DNA from: Colwellia sp.
GTDB taxonomy: Bacteria > Pseudomonadota > Gammaproteobacteria > Enterobacterales > Alteromonadaceae
Direction: 5' to 3'
Assembly: GCF_013214175.1 (NCBI RefSeq)
Contig: NZ_JABSPA010000001.1
Coordinates: 49,589-113,588 of the forward strand
Length of the DNA stretch: 64,000 nt
In this document: positions 7,756 to 15,575 of the stretch, piece after piece
Layout of the letters: each line of letters opens with the position of its first letter
Numbering within the stretch: the stretch's first letter is position 1
Made by a program: the position numbers and the translations under genes
The notes under the pieces: model-generated
The model's database searches: none
Told to the model about the DNA's origin: nothing
What the model saw: the letters and a program-made list of their open reading frames with translations, nothing else

Positions 7756-8448
7756 TTATTGTTCTACCAATAAATCAGCAAATTTATAACCAGTTAAATT
7801 ATTTATTACCTTGCTAACATAAAACATAAGGCCACCAAGCATTATCATTGATGGTATTGCAATGATGGGATAACTCATTAAGGTCATATGACCTAGTTCT
7901 TCATTAAAAGAAACTGTCCCAGCAGGACTCGTTACAAGCCACTTTGCTAATACATAATTCATTACGGCTGAAAAGATAAACGTTAATGCCAATAACTTAT
8001 TAGCAAATCCTATTTTAGCTTTAAATAGCTCAGTCTTCCCTGATGCACAAAGTTTTTCATATATCAGTTCGACCTTCAACATTGATTCATTCAATAATAA
8101 TTTTGCGATTAAAGGTTTACCATACACACCAGAGAACACGACAAATACAGCGATTAACGCCGGAATAGAGGCTTCTTTGATTGCGAGCCAATGGACACCT
8201 AACTCAAACAAGGCAATCCCACCTGTTAATAGGGTACTTAAAAAGCCAAATACAGATATTAGGTTCATTTCTTTAGTTCTAAGGTAATCATAAACGGCAT
8301 ACCCGAGAGGGAATGCTAGCGCTATGATTAATCCCGCCACTACCCCAAAATATTCAGGACTGGAAAACTTCATTAGAACCCAAGAAGGTAGGGCTACATT
8401 AAAGATAATTTCCAATAATGGGTTGTTTTTCGGTTTTTTCGTTGTCAT
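7756..8448 (-). CDS. VC0807-family multi-pass membrane protein
   Basis: 230 residues, with about six hydrophobic segments between residues 10 and 225. The pattern PLLEIIFNVALPSWVL, a conserved LAFPLGYAVYDYLR, then N-x-x-S, LLTGGIALFELGVHWLAIKEASIPAL and later charged helices fits the family annotated as VC0807, distantly like septation protein A. Function of the family is unknown. It is a single-gene unit: both sides are non-coding and both sides carry a copy of the same 70-bp stem-loop repeat, as if the gene and repeat form a cassette. The start is ATG with the sequence MTTKKPKNN; no strong ribosome site is visible on its immediate upstream side. Confidence 0.65.
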   Translation of the reverse strand: MTTKKPKNNPLLEIIFNVALPSWVLMKFSSPEYFGVVAGLIIALAFPLGYAVYDYLRTKEMNLISVFGFLSTLLTGGIALFELGVHWLAIKEASIPALIAVFVVFSGVYGKPLIAKLLLNESMLKVELIYEKLCASGKTELFKAKIGFANKLLALTFIFSAVMNYVLAKWLVTSPAGTVSFNEELGHMTLMSYPIIAIPSMIMLGGLMFYVSKVINNLTGYKFADLLVEQ

Positions 8449-8728
8449 ATTTTATTACCTGGATATTCTTTTATTGTTTATCTTTGCGTTGCTAAGCTAA
8501 GTGTTTTTATTAAGTAAACTGTCACTACGGTCTCTAAGTCAACTTTTAAAGCTCGTGAGTAAATGTGGTCAGGGTAAATTTTATCTCGAGAGTTCCCCAC
8601 TTATTATAACAATATATCTTCCTATTTTTATGTGCCTTCCAGCTAACTTTTTCAGTGCTCATTTAAACTACTTACTAGCTATTAGTGTACTGAAGATAAA
8701 TAAAACGAGTACATGATAAATTTTAGAT

Positions 8729-8799
8729 ATAAAAAAACCGCAATTAAACGGTTTCTTATCATAGACGGTGGTCTGTCTATAGCCAAATCTAAAAGTTAC
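8729..8799 (-). repeat. Stem-loop repeat, copy B
   Basis: Second copy of the 70-bp repeat (see 7616-7685), same orientation. Here the first hairpin is perfect (ATAGAC / GTCTAT), the second is ACCG / CGGT with a T7 run on the minus strand, and additional outer arms TTTTAGAT / ATCTAAAA enclose it. No gene ends immediately before it on the minus strand. Confidence 0.8.
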
Positions 8800-8831
8800 T
8801 AGGTATAACTAATGGATTAAAAAGGTCTTTA

Positions 8832-8845
8832 TTTGGTGGAGCGGG
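8832..8845 (-). other. Candidate attachment site: copy of the ssrA 3' end
   Basis: TTTGGTGGAGCGGG is identical to 12772-12785, which covers the last 12 nt of ssrA (12774-12785) plus two Ts beyond it. The two copies have the same orientation and would bound about 3.9 kb containing the lipoprotein, the M15 remnant and the GmrSD gene. No integrase gene is present. Confidence 0.45.
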
Positions 8846-9037
8846 ATATACCATATCCACCAATAAACGCCACCACGAATGGCCTACTTGTTGCCTTATA
8901 TAGATATTATATTTTAGTTGAATGCATTTGTGTAACACTTTGTAGTGGCATACTTTGATTTTTAGAGTCATTAGCTTGCTTTGAGGTGCATAGTTTTCTG
9001 AGATATACTCGTCTGAAATTCAAGGAGGATTTCTTTC

Positions 9038-9526
9038 ATGCGTCAATATATTCATATTTTATTCGCTGCTATCTTAGCCATGTTTATTTCTGGCTGCATT
9101 AACCAATCAGTTACAGTAACACCTGATGATCAGGCTGTTTCCCTTCGTAACGCAATAAATACAAACGACTTTGCCTTATTATCTAACTCTATTACCCTGC
9201 CGTTAGCTCTTAGTAAGCAAGACTGGGAAACGGCTAATGATGGATATGGTTATGTTTTGGGTGCGAAACATACTCAAATAGCAAAGAATACTAAAGATCT
9301 AGACGAAGTATTTAGAGTATTAGAACAGGTCGAAATAGAAGGTGAATATCCTTTAGAACAGGAGTTTACTCTTACAGATTTTAAAGATGAGTTTGCCGGT
9401 ATTGATTACCACTGGGGATCTCTGAAACTAGTTGTTTTTTTTCGTGGCCAAGGCGATGTTGAACACATTGTGGTTTTAGGATTAGATAAAACAACTTCAA
9501 AACTGCGGGCAATATATATTAATTAG
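9038..9526 (+). CDS. Small lipoprotein, unknown function
   Basis: 162 residues from ATG 9038 with a very strong AAGGAGGA ribosome site. Signal peptide with lipobox FISGC; lipidated Cys at residue 20 followed by INQS, so outer-membrane sorting is expected. The mature part is acidic, contains DDQAVSLRNAINTNDFALLSNSI (split by helices) and ends in two strand-like segments (LKLVVFFRG, IVVLGLDK). The shape recalls small SnoaL/NTF2-like lipoproteins, but no family is claimed. It lies inside the region bounded by the two ssrA-end copies, and a peptidase M15 fragment follows within a few bases. Confidence 0.7.
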   Translation: MRQYIHILFAAILAMFISGCINQSVTVTPDDQAVSLRNAINTNDFALLSNSITLPLALSKQDWETANDGYGYVLGAKHTQIAKNTKDLDEVFRVLEQVEIEGEYPLEQEFTLTDFKDEFAGIDYHWGSLKLVVFFRGQGDVEHIVVLGLDKTTSKLRAIYIN

Positions 9527-9530
9527 TTTA

Positions 9531-9752
9531 AAATCCTGCGGCCAACCGTGTAGATGTGGAGCGGGTAGATCTAAACATTTAGATGGTGTTGCATCTGATT
9601 TAAACAGCAGCCACTTAGTTACACTCATCAGTAAACTTACCACAGCAAAGGCGGGTACACTTGATGTTTATTTAGCTACATTTAGCTCACATCGCCCACT
9701 ATTAAATCATCCTTCAAGCCCTGAAAAATGGCATGTAGAAGCCAAACCATAA
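9531..9752 (+). pseudogene. Remnant of a peptidase M15 (D-Ala-D-Ala carboxypeptidase-like) gene
   Basis: One frame ending at TAA 9750-9752 encodes a C-terminal fragment of about 73 residues with no start codon or ribosome site. It keeps two M15 family signatures: SKHLDGVASDLN (S-x-H-x-x-G-x-A-x-D, zinc His and Asp) and, near the end, EKWHVE (W-H-x-E). The Cys-rich lead-in CGQPCRCGAGRS is also seen in some members. The N-terminal half is missing, replaced by the preceding lipoprotein gene. Enzymes of this type are common in phages and defence-rich islands, so it is probably debris of an earlier element. Confidence 0.65.
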
Positions 9753-9957
9753 ATGCATTCTGTTAGTTCCTTGATAGTGTCAATTTAAGAAGTGCCCGTT
9801 TCGTAGAAGCATAGGGGGTCGCGCTTAATTTGATGCTAATCAAACAGAGTGATTGAGAACTTTAGTCAAAGAAAAACCTCGGAGTGTATGATATTTTTTT
9901 AGGATTTATCCGTTAATAAAAAATGTTCTTAGAAACAGTTATTTTATTGATGAAAGG

Positions 9958-9993
9958 TTTTACTCCCGTTTAGTAATACGGGGGTAAAGTTTT
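9958..9993 (+). terminator. Probable rho-independent terminator
   Basis: Stem TTTACTCCCG / CGGGGGTAAA (one G-U pair) with a 10-nt loop, followed by GTTTTT. It would end transcription coming from the lipoprotein/M15 side. Confidence 0.65.
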
Positions 9994-10283
9994 TCCTGAC
10001 TTCCTCTGTAGGTGTTAAGTGCCAAGGGGTACAGTGATTTGTCTTGTTTTTGTTTGTTCGTTTTTCTTCGCGTAGCGAGTGCTGCGCAATACCCCAAGTG
10101 ATTTAGTTTTTGGCATTAATATTTGTATATATACTTTATACAGCTGTGTTCTTATCATATTTGATAATGCTAACTAGTAGCTAAACCTTCAGAGTAAAAA
10201 GAGTTCAGTAGTAATATACGATATCTTTTTGTGTCTGATTAAATTGCCTTATCTTCTATATAATTGTATTAACCTATTGTTTT

Positions 10284-10332
10284 AAAATTAAATAACATTA
10301 ATAATCTACACCTATTAATGTTATTTAATTTT
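10284..10332. promoter_or_regulatory. Perfect 20-bp inverted repeat before the GmrSD gene
   Basis: Arms 10284-10303 and 10313-10332 are exact 20-bp reverse complements (all A/T apart from one G-C pair) around a 9-nt loop, ending 16 nt before the start codon. T-runs follow it. It could be an operator, an attenuator or a hairpin limiting translation. Confidence 0.85.
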
Positions 10333-10348
10333 TTATTAGGATCGATTA

Positions 10349-12295
10349 ATGAAAACTGACTTGTATTCCATTTCTAAAATATTTACGGAAAGATTATTTA
10401 GAATTCCTGATTATCAGAGGGGGTATGCTTGGTCTGATAAACATTTAAAAGATTATTGGAATGATTTAATTCAATTAGAAACAGACAAAAACCATTATGT
10501 TGGCGTTATTACACTAGAAGAGACTCCTGAAGAATCATTAAGTCGTTGGACTGATGACCATTGGATTATAGAATCAAAAAGCTTCTCACCTTTCCATGTT
10601 GTTGATGGACAACAGCGTCTAACAACGACAATAATATTGATTCAATGTATATGTGAAATCATAGGCGATGAAGGTACACTTAATTACACAACAGTCCCTG
10701 AAATTAAAAAGAAATTTATTTATGACTCCAAAGATGGTGGTATTTCAAGATCTTATTTATTTGGTTATGAATCAGATAACCCAAGTTACAATTTCTTAAA
10801 AGCTGAAATTTTCAATGAAAAGGACAATGTTGCATATCCTCTTGAATCTACGATCTATACTCAAAATTTAATTAATGCCAAAAATCTTTTTTTAGAAAAA
10901 CTTGGTGATTTATCTACTGATGAAATTGAAGTTATATACAAAAAGATAACTCAGCACTTTCTTTTTGCAATTTACTCAATGTCTGATGATATTGATGTTT
11001 ATATTACTTTTGAAACGATGAATAATAGGGGTAAACCTTTATCTCATTTAGAACTACTTAAAAATCGACTAATATATTTATCGACTAAGTTTGATACTGA
11101 CGTTCATGAGAAGAAGCAGTTAAGAACAACTATAAACCTATGCTGGAAAGCAATATATCACCAATTAGGTAGAAATAAAGATAATCCATTAGATGATGAC
11201 CAATTTTTGTTTAATCACTTTATCATATATTTTGGATATAAATTAACTAAAGAACATACATTATCAAGTAGACAATTTAGAAGGGGCTATCGTAACTCTT
11301 TCAAAGATTATTTATTAGAAGAAATTTTCACTGTTAAAAGCATTAACATTACCAAAAACTTATCATTAAAAGACGTGAATGATTATGTTACAAGCTTAAA
11401 AGTTTCAGTTGAAACTTGGTATCAGATGCTGAATCCAGAGTCGAGTTACTATTGTGATGAGATTAATCTATGTTTGGGTAGGTTGAATAGACTTCGGATA
11501 AATCCATTTTTACCTTTAATTATGACTGTTTTTAAAACGTCTACTAATAAAAAAATACATATTTCTTTATTAAATATTTTGGAAAGGTACGCGTTTTATA
11601 TTTCATTAGTACAGTATTCATATCATCTTTCTATGGATGTCGATGATTCTGAATTCACTGATTTGTCTAATAAAATTAATAGTAAAGAAATTACTACTGA
11701 AATAGCTATAAAGCAACTTACATCAAAACTTGAAGAGGCGATTAGGAGAACGGATTTAATTAAACATATAGCTGATAATTTCAAGCGTAATAGCGGTTTT
11801 TATACTTGGTCTGGTCTTAAGTATTTCTTATATGAATATGAAGTAAGTTTAAGAGAACAATCAAAAACTTATGGTGATAAATTATTTTGGGATGTTCTGA
11901 TACAAGATGACAGGGACTCTCATACGATAGAGCATATTTATCCACAGAAGGCTCGTAAGAAAGAGTGGACTTGTTTGTATTCGCAATTTACTACTAAACA
12001 AAAAGCAACTTTAAGACATTCATTAGGAAATTTGGTTCCATTATCTAAACCCAAAAACTCAAGCTTTTCTAATAAACCTTTTGCAGATAAAAAATCGAAT
12101 AAGACTAATACAGTTGGCTTTGTTTATGGATGTTTTTCAGAAAATGAAATTGCACAAAATGAACAGTGGACCGCTAAAGAAATCCTTGATAGAGGGGTGA
12201 AGTTATTAAGTTTTATGGAAGCGAGATGGGGCATAAAGATAGAGAATAAAGTTGAATTTTTAAGCTTGAGTTTTGTAGCAAAAAAACTAAAGTAA
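10349..12295 (+). CDS. Single-chain GmrSD-type DUF262/DUF1524 nuclease (anti-phage defence)
   Basis: 648 residues, a full-length fusion of GmrS-like and GmrD-like parts. The N-terminal DUF262 ParB-like nucleotidase part shows RIPDYQRGYAW (18-28), HVVDGQQRLTTT (about 83-94) and FETMNNRGKPLSHLELLKNRL split around residue 230. The C-terminal DUF1524 HNH-like part shows SHTIEHIYPQ (His529, Pro532) and LGNLVPLS with N-x-S-x-S-N-K-PF. In characterised relatives NTP hydrolysis controls cleavage of modified (glucosylated or hydroxymethylated) phage DNA, a type IV restriction activity. All key motifs look intact. No companion gene is present; it is a stand-alone unit with its own terminator, and its codon use is more AT-rich than the core genes. 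Its position beside ssrA fits horizontal acquisition. Confidence 0.9.
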   Translation: MKTDLYSISKIFTERLFRIPDYQRGYAWSDKHLKDYWNDLIQLETDKNHYVGVITLEETPEESLSRWTDDHWIIESKSFSPFHVVDGQQRLTTTIILIQCICEIIGDEGTLNYTTVPEIKKKFIYDSKDGGISRSYLFGYESDNPSYNFLKAEIFNEKDNVAYPLESTIYTQNLINAKNLFLEKLGDLSTDEIEVIYKKITQHFLFAIYSMSDDIDVYITFETMNNRGKPLSHLELLKNRLIYLSTKFDTDVHEKKQLRTTINLCWKAIYHQLGRNKDNPLDDDQFLFNHFIIYFGYKLTKEHTLSSRQFRRGYRNSFKDYLLEEIFTVKSINITKNLSLKDVNDYVTSLKVSVETWYQMLNPESSYYCDEINLCLGRLNRLRINPFLPLIMTVFKTSTNKKIHISLLNILERYAFYISLVQYSYHLSMDVDDSEFTDLSNKINSKEITTEIAIKQLTSKLEEAIRRTDLIKHIADNFKRNSGFYTWSGLKYFLYEYEVSLREQSKTYGDKLFWDVLIQDDRDSHTIEHIYPQKARKKEWTCLYSQFTTKQKATLRHSLGNLVPLSKPKNSSFSNKPFADKKSNKTNTVGFVYGCFSENEIAQNEQWTAKEILDRGVKLLSFMEARWGIKIENKVEFLSLSFVAKKLK

Positions 12296-12385
12296 TCTAA
12301 CTATTAAATATAGGTTTATAGAACGGTTGTATAACCAATTAATTTAGGTACTACAATTTTATCGAATGATTATTATTTTATTAAT

Positions 12386-12410
12386 GGCACTTTTTAGTGC
12401 CGTTTTTATT
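12386..12410 (+). terminator. Terminator of the GmrSD gene
   Basis: GGCACT-TTTT-AGTGCC followed by GTTTTTATTT, about 90 bp after the stop codon. Confidence 0.8.
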
Positions 12411-12645
12411 TCAAAAATAAATAATAACGCCTATATTACACCTGTAATTTGTGCTACTTATTCAATGCTATAGCCTTTTTCAAATAGCCTTATAGCTCAC
12501 TATTTAGTTTTTTGCGGTATGATTCAAAGGTTATAACGTAATTTATAAAACAAGTGGTACTTATTGGGTACTTTTGATTTTACTGTCTTGAGGGTGTTAG
12601 CTTGGTTGCCTATTAATAAAGCCTTATGTGATTTATTGCAGGCAA

Positions 12646-12673
12646 TAAAAAAGGATGCCGAGGCATCCTTTTC
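12646..12673 (-). terminator. Probable ssrA terminator
   Basis: Stem AAAGGATGCC / GGCATCCTTT with a 2-nt centre. On the minus strand it is followed by a T-run. It lies 100 nt beyond the mature ssrA 3' end, farther than usual. Confidence 0.7.
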
Positions 12674-12773
12674 TTTTTCTCTATTTTTTATGTATTCCCA
12701 TATACGCTAGGGACGTAAATGGGACGTCGATAAATTATTCTTTTGTAACCTATTGAGTTACAAATGGTTTTTT

Positions 12774-13124
12774 TGGTGGAGCGGGGGGGAATCGAACCCC
12801 CGTCCAAAAAGCCTACATCCTCGGTACTACATGCTTAGTCGCTTATTTATTTAACCAATTAGACGCCAAGCGACAGGCTTCGTCATGGTGAGCTTAATAC
12901 TATTTCGCGGTTCAGCCTTAAGCGTGCTTCCCTCGCTATCCTATTTGGGGTGACCATCGATCCTCTAACCAATAGGAGAGATTTAAAGGCGATGGCTAGC
13001 CTAAGCGGCTAGTGCGAACGTATCGTCGTTAGCAATTATAGTTTTTACGGCTTTTTACCAGGCAAACCGCCCCTGGGCATGCACCTTGGGTTTCATGAAT
13101 CTTGTCGAATCCTAGATCCGCCCC
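12774..13124 (-). ncRNA. ssrA: tmRNA (ssrA), one-piece
   Basis: A 351-nt transfer-messenger RNA that rescues stalled ribosomes by adding a degradation tag. The 5' end (13124 downward) begins GGGGCGGATCTAGGATTCGA, and the 3' end is a tRNA-Ala-like acceptor arm with TTCGA loop ending in encoded CCACCA (12774). The block matching E. coli tmRNA before the T-arm (GACTAAGCATGTAGTACCGA) is conserved. The resume codon and tag lie at 13033-13001 and read ANDDTFALAA then TAG. The partner gene smpB lies just upstream on the same strand. The 3' end is a classic integration target, and a partial copy of it is found at 8832. Confidence 0.97.
13001..13033 (-). other. tmRNA tag-peptide reading frame
   Basis: Encodes ANDDTFALAA followed by TAG. 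E. coli has ANDENYALAA, so the terminal ALAA recognised by ClpXP is kept. Confidence 0.95.
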
Positions 13125-13180
13125 AAAGTTTACTATTTTCTATTTCTTTTCTAACAAAGGCTCGATATGCCTATAAGCAC

Positions 13181-13209
13181 AGTATACAGCGCTTAACTTG
13201 AATAGACAA
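13181..13209 (-). promoter_or_regulatory. Probable ssrA promoter (sigma-70)
   Basis: On the minus strand: -35 TTGTCT (13209-13204), 17-bp spacer, -10 TATACT (13186-13181). The expected start would leave a leader of roughly 50 nt to be removed from the tmRNA precursor. Confidence 0.6.
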
Positions 13210-13276
13210 CGTGGTATTTTTTAACCACTTATCTAGCAACTTACATGGCAAGCTACTTAACAAGTTACCTAGCAAG

Positions 13277-13768
13277 TTAACGATCTAGGTTTTTGTTCTT
13301 CATTAAACGGCCTTTATCAACAGCCCATTCTCTGTCTTTTATGTCGGAGCGCTTGTCATGATCTTTTTTACCTTTACCCAGATAAAACTCGAGCTTTACC
13401 CAACAGGCTTTCCAGTACATCGCGGTTGCAATCAAAGAGTAACCGTCACGTTCAACAGCAGCAGTAATTTTCTCTAACTCTCTACGGTTAAGCAATAATT
13501 TTCTATCACGATTTGGATCACAGACCACATGACTAGAGGCGGCATTAAGTGGCGATATTTCAGCTCCTAATAAATAGGCTTCACCGTTTTTAACATGTAC
13601 GTAACAATCAGAGATGTTAACTTTACCACTTCTGATGCTCTTTACTTCCCAACCTTGCAAGCTCATACCACCTTCAAACTTATCAGTTAGGCTGTAGTTG
13701 TGCCTCGCCTTTTTATTTAAAGCGATAGTATTGCTATTGGATTTATTTTTAGATTTCTTTTTGGCCAT
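13277..13768 (-). CDS. smpB: SmpB, tmRNA-binding protein
   Basis: 163 residues from the ATG that gives [10 protein letters not shown]; an ATG four codons earlier is also possible but the MAKKK start is the family norm. SmpB binds the tRNA-like part of tmRNA and mimics the missing anticodon arm in the ribosome. Visible hallmarks: [52 protein letters not shown] and the basic C-terminal tail [17 protein letters not shown], which enters the mRNA channel. It lies directly upstream of ssrA on the same strand and is divergent from ratA. Confidence 0.96.
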   Translation of the reverse strand: MAKKKSKNKSNSNTIALNKKARHNYSLTDKFEGGMSLQGWEVKSIRSGKVNISDCYVHVKNGEAYLLGAEISPLNAASSHVVCDPNRDRKLLLNRRELEKITAAVERDGYSLIATAMYWKACWVKLEFYLGKGKKDHDKRSDIKDREWAVDKGRLMKNKNLDR

Positions 13769-13957
13769 TTTTCGTTCCATTTATCGTTGCTATAACAAGC
13801 AGCAAGCGCAGTGATTATACCGACATAAAGGCTTTTTAACATGGCAAATTAGTGTTTTTTAGATAAATGACTAGATTAATGCGATTTTAGCTGCGTTTTG
13901 TTATGATAGTGCCATTAATTGGTGGCCAGTATATGAATAAGAAAAGGTGGAGAGAGA

Positions 13958-14404
13958 ATGCCAACCATAAGTCGTAGTGCGTTAGTTATGCACAGTGTTG
14001 ATCAAATGTATCAGTTGATAAATGATATTGTCGCTTACCCTACTTTTTTACCTGATTGTAATGACAGTAAAATTATCTCTCAAGATGAAGATACGGTTAC
14101 TGCAGCTTTACTGGTATCTAAGGGCGGTTTAAGTAAGTGGTTTACCACTAAAAATACTATGGTTTCTAATGAGAAAATAAAACTATCTTTAGTTGATGGA
14201 CCCTTTAAAAGTCTTGAGGGCTATTGGTTATTAACACCCTTGTCAGACGAAGCTTGTAAAATAAGCTTAGAGTTAGAGTATGAGTTTTCAAATAAACTTG
14301 TTTCATTAGCCTTCGGTAAGGTCTTTGGTCACTTTAGTAACAGCTTAGTGCAGGTGTTTACTCAACGAGCAAAAGAGATATACGGAGTTAATGTCTCATT
14401 ATGA
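13958..14404 (+). CDS. ratA: RatA / COQ10-like START-domain protein
   Basis: 148 residues with the polyketide-cyclase/START fold of the RatA (PasT, YfjG) family: MPTISRSALVMHS, QMYQLINDIVAYPTFLPDCNDSKI split over strands, and a C-terminal helix VFGHFSNSLVQVFTQRAKEIYG. E. coli RatA was described as a toxin blocking 70S assembly, and the family is also related to ubiquinone-binding Coq10, so the physiological role is debated. The neighbour rnfH overlaps it by 4 bp (ATGA), and smpB is divergent, the normal gammaproteobacterial order. The GTGGAGAGAG upstream of ATG gives a good ribosome site. Confidence 0.93.
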   Translation: MPTISRSALVMHSVDQMYQLINDIVAYPTFLPDCNDSKIISQDEDTVTAALLVSKGGLSKWFTTKNTMVSNEKIKLSLVDGPFKSLEGYWLLTPLSDEACKISLELEYEFSNKLVSLAFGKVFGHFSNSLVQVFTQRAKEIYGVNVSL

Positions 14405-14796
14405 CTTTAGCTAGTTCCGCGTTAAATAGTGCTGATGATGCATTAATAGATGATAAAATTGCCATAGAAGTTGTCTATGGTGTTCCGCATAAACAGAAAA
14501 TATTAACCTTATTGCTTGCTGCTGGTATAACAGTAGAGCAAGCCGTTATTGAATCAGGAATAATCGATTTGTTTCCTGAAATTGATTTAACGGTAAACAA
14601 GGTTGGTGTGTGGAATAGAGCAGTAAAGCTAACGGATACGGTAAATGATCTTGATAGAATTGAAGTGTATCGTCCGCTGATTGCCGACCCTAAAGATGTA
14701 AGGAAACGTCGTGCAGAGAAAGCAAAATTAGAAGGGCGAGCGGATAAAACCACCGGTGGTCGGGTTAACCCACTACGGGTAGATGCAAAGAAATAG
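14401..14796 (+). CDS. rnfH: RnfH family protein (RatB, UPF0125)
   Basis: 131 residues with a ubiquitin-like beta-grasp fold: IAIEVVYGVPHKQKILTLLL, AAGITVEQAVIESGI, VGVWNRAVKLTDTVNDLDRIEVYRPL and the typical ADPKDVRKRRAEKAK. The C-terminus is extended and basic (GGRVNPLRVDAKK). Its start overlaps the ratA stop, so the two are translationally coupled. It was proposed as antitoxin to RatA/PasT in some strains, but most evidence only supports conserved linkage; the exact function is not established. Confidence 0.92.
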   Translation: MTLASSALNSADDALIDDKIAIEVVYGVPHKQKILTLLLAAGITVEQAVIESGIIDLFPEIDLTVNKVGVWNRAVKLTDTVNDLDRIEVYRPLIADPKDVRKRRAEKAKLEGRADKTTGGRVNPLRVDAKK

Positions 14797-14825
14797 TGAT
14801 TCAATAACCGCTATATTCAGGCAAT

Positions 14826-14852
14826 AAAAAACGGCATAAATGCCGTTTTTTT
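14826..14852. terminator. Bidirectional terminator between rnfH and bamE
   Basis: AAAAAACGGCAT-AA-ATGCCGTTTTTTT, between two convergent genes. Confidence 0.92.
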
Positions 14853-14899
14853 GTTGCAATATTTTAATCTCTGCTAAATCAGCTTAATTAAAAGTAATG

Positions 14900-15379
14900 C
14901 TAATTATTAAGCGTCTCTTTGTTTTCAGCAGGCTTACTTTCTACAGCCTTATCTTCCATCGGCTTAACCTCTACAGCATCAGCTTGCTCTGTGCTGAACT
15001 TGCTGGCATTGGCCGGCTCAGCTTGTACAGCCGGCGCATTGAATGGGGTATTAAACTTTTCAGAAAGCTCAAAGTCCCCCGCAGCAGAAATTAATTTGTC
15101 GTCGGAAAAGTTAATGGTGAATTGTTTTCTTTTATCGAATTTTTTACTTCGGCCAGATTTCAACTTGTAGATATAATTCCAAGTATCATCATTGAAAGCG
15201 TCTACAACAACCGGGCTACCGAGAATAAACTTAACTTGCTCCTTGGTCATACCCACTTGCAGTTTATCAATACTTTTTTGCTCAAGGTAATTTCCTTGTG
15301 GAACATCGTAGCGATATACCCAACTAGAGCAGGCAGATAACGTCAGGGCTGTGATAACAATGGCAACACGAAAATACAT
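14900..15379 (-). CDS. bamE: BamE (SmpA), outer-membrane assembly lipoprotein
   Basis: 159 residues. Signal peptide with lipobox LSAC (Cys16). BamE helps the BAM complex fold beta-barrel proteins and stabilises BamA-BamD. The SmpA/OmlA domain is clear: YRYDVPQGNYLEQKSIDKL split from VGMTKEQVKFILGSP, then DTWNYIYKLKSG, and a FTINFSDDKL strand. An alanine/glutamate-rich low-complexity tail (about 115-159) is longer than in E. coli (113 aa). The conserved order rnfH-bamE-recN is kept. Confidence 0.93.
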   Translation of the reverse strand: MYFRVAIVITALTLSACSSWVYRYDVPQGNYLEQKSIDKLQVGMTKEQVKFILGSPVVVDAFNDDTWNYIYKLKSGRSKKFDKRKQFTINFSDDKLISAAGDFELSEKFNTPFNAPAVQAEPANASKFSTEQADAVEVKPMEDKAVESKPAENKETLNN

Positions 15380-15575
15380 AAAATTTACTTACCTTAAAGT
15401 AGCGCTAAAAAATAGGCTAAAAGTGTGAGCAGGGATAATACCCAAGCCCAGCTTGGATGCAAAGCTATTTATTACATCAGTTAAAAAAACGCTATTTACA
15501 CTACGCTATTGAAAGTAAAAATATTACTGTTATTAGCGGCTTCATTTTATTGAAGCCAATCGCAGATAAATGCAG

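Larger units (their letters stand above)
8449..9037. other. Non-coding accessory spacer with repeat B and att-like sequence
   Basis: 590 bp without a supported gene. It holds stem-loop repeat copy B (8729-8799, with TTTTAGAT at 8721-8728 and ATCTAAAA at 8787-8794 as outer inverted arms), a copy of the last 12 nt of ssrA plus two flanking Ts (8832-8845), and a small palindrome GGATAT-ACC-ATATCC (8844-8858). Confidence 0.5.
9753..10348. other. Non-coding region upstream of the GmrSD gene
   Basis: 596 bp with no supported ORF. It holds a terminator-like hairpin (9958-9993), a region with complementary GGGGT (10026-10030) and ACCCC (10090-10094) around a GCGTAGC/GCTGCGC hairpin (about 10070-10087) that could fold as a small RNA, and a 20-bp perfect inverted repeat just before the nuclease gene. 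Confidence 0.5.
12296..12773. other. Spacer between the GmrSD gene and ssrA
   Basis: 478 bp with no supported ORF. It holds the GmrSD terminator, the probable ssrA terminator, a direct repeat GGGACGT-AAAT-GGGACGT (12710-12727) and a hairpin TTGTAAC/GTTACAA (12743-12763) in the ssrA 3' trailer. Confidence 0.5.

Noticed and set aside
8789..8971. Minus-strand 60-residue ORF
   Set aside because: It overlaps the stem-loop repeat and the ssrA-end copy, has no ribosome site and no protein-like features; probably chance reading of palindromic non-coding sequence.
9556..9565. GTGGAGCGGG, another partial match to the ssrA 3' end
   Set aside because: Only 10 bases, and it lies within the M15 coding sequence (CGAGRS), so it is best explained by coding constraint and chance.
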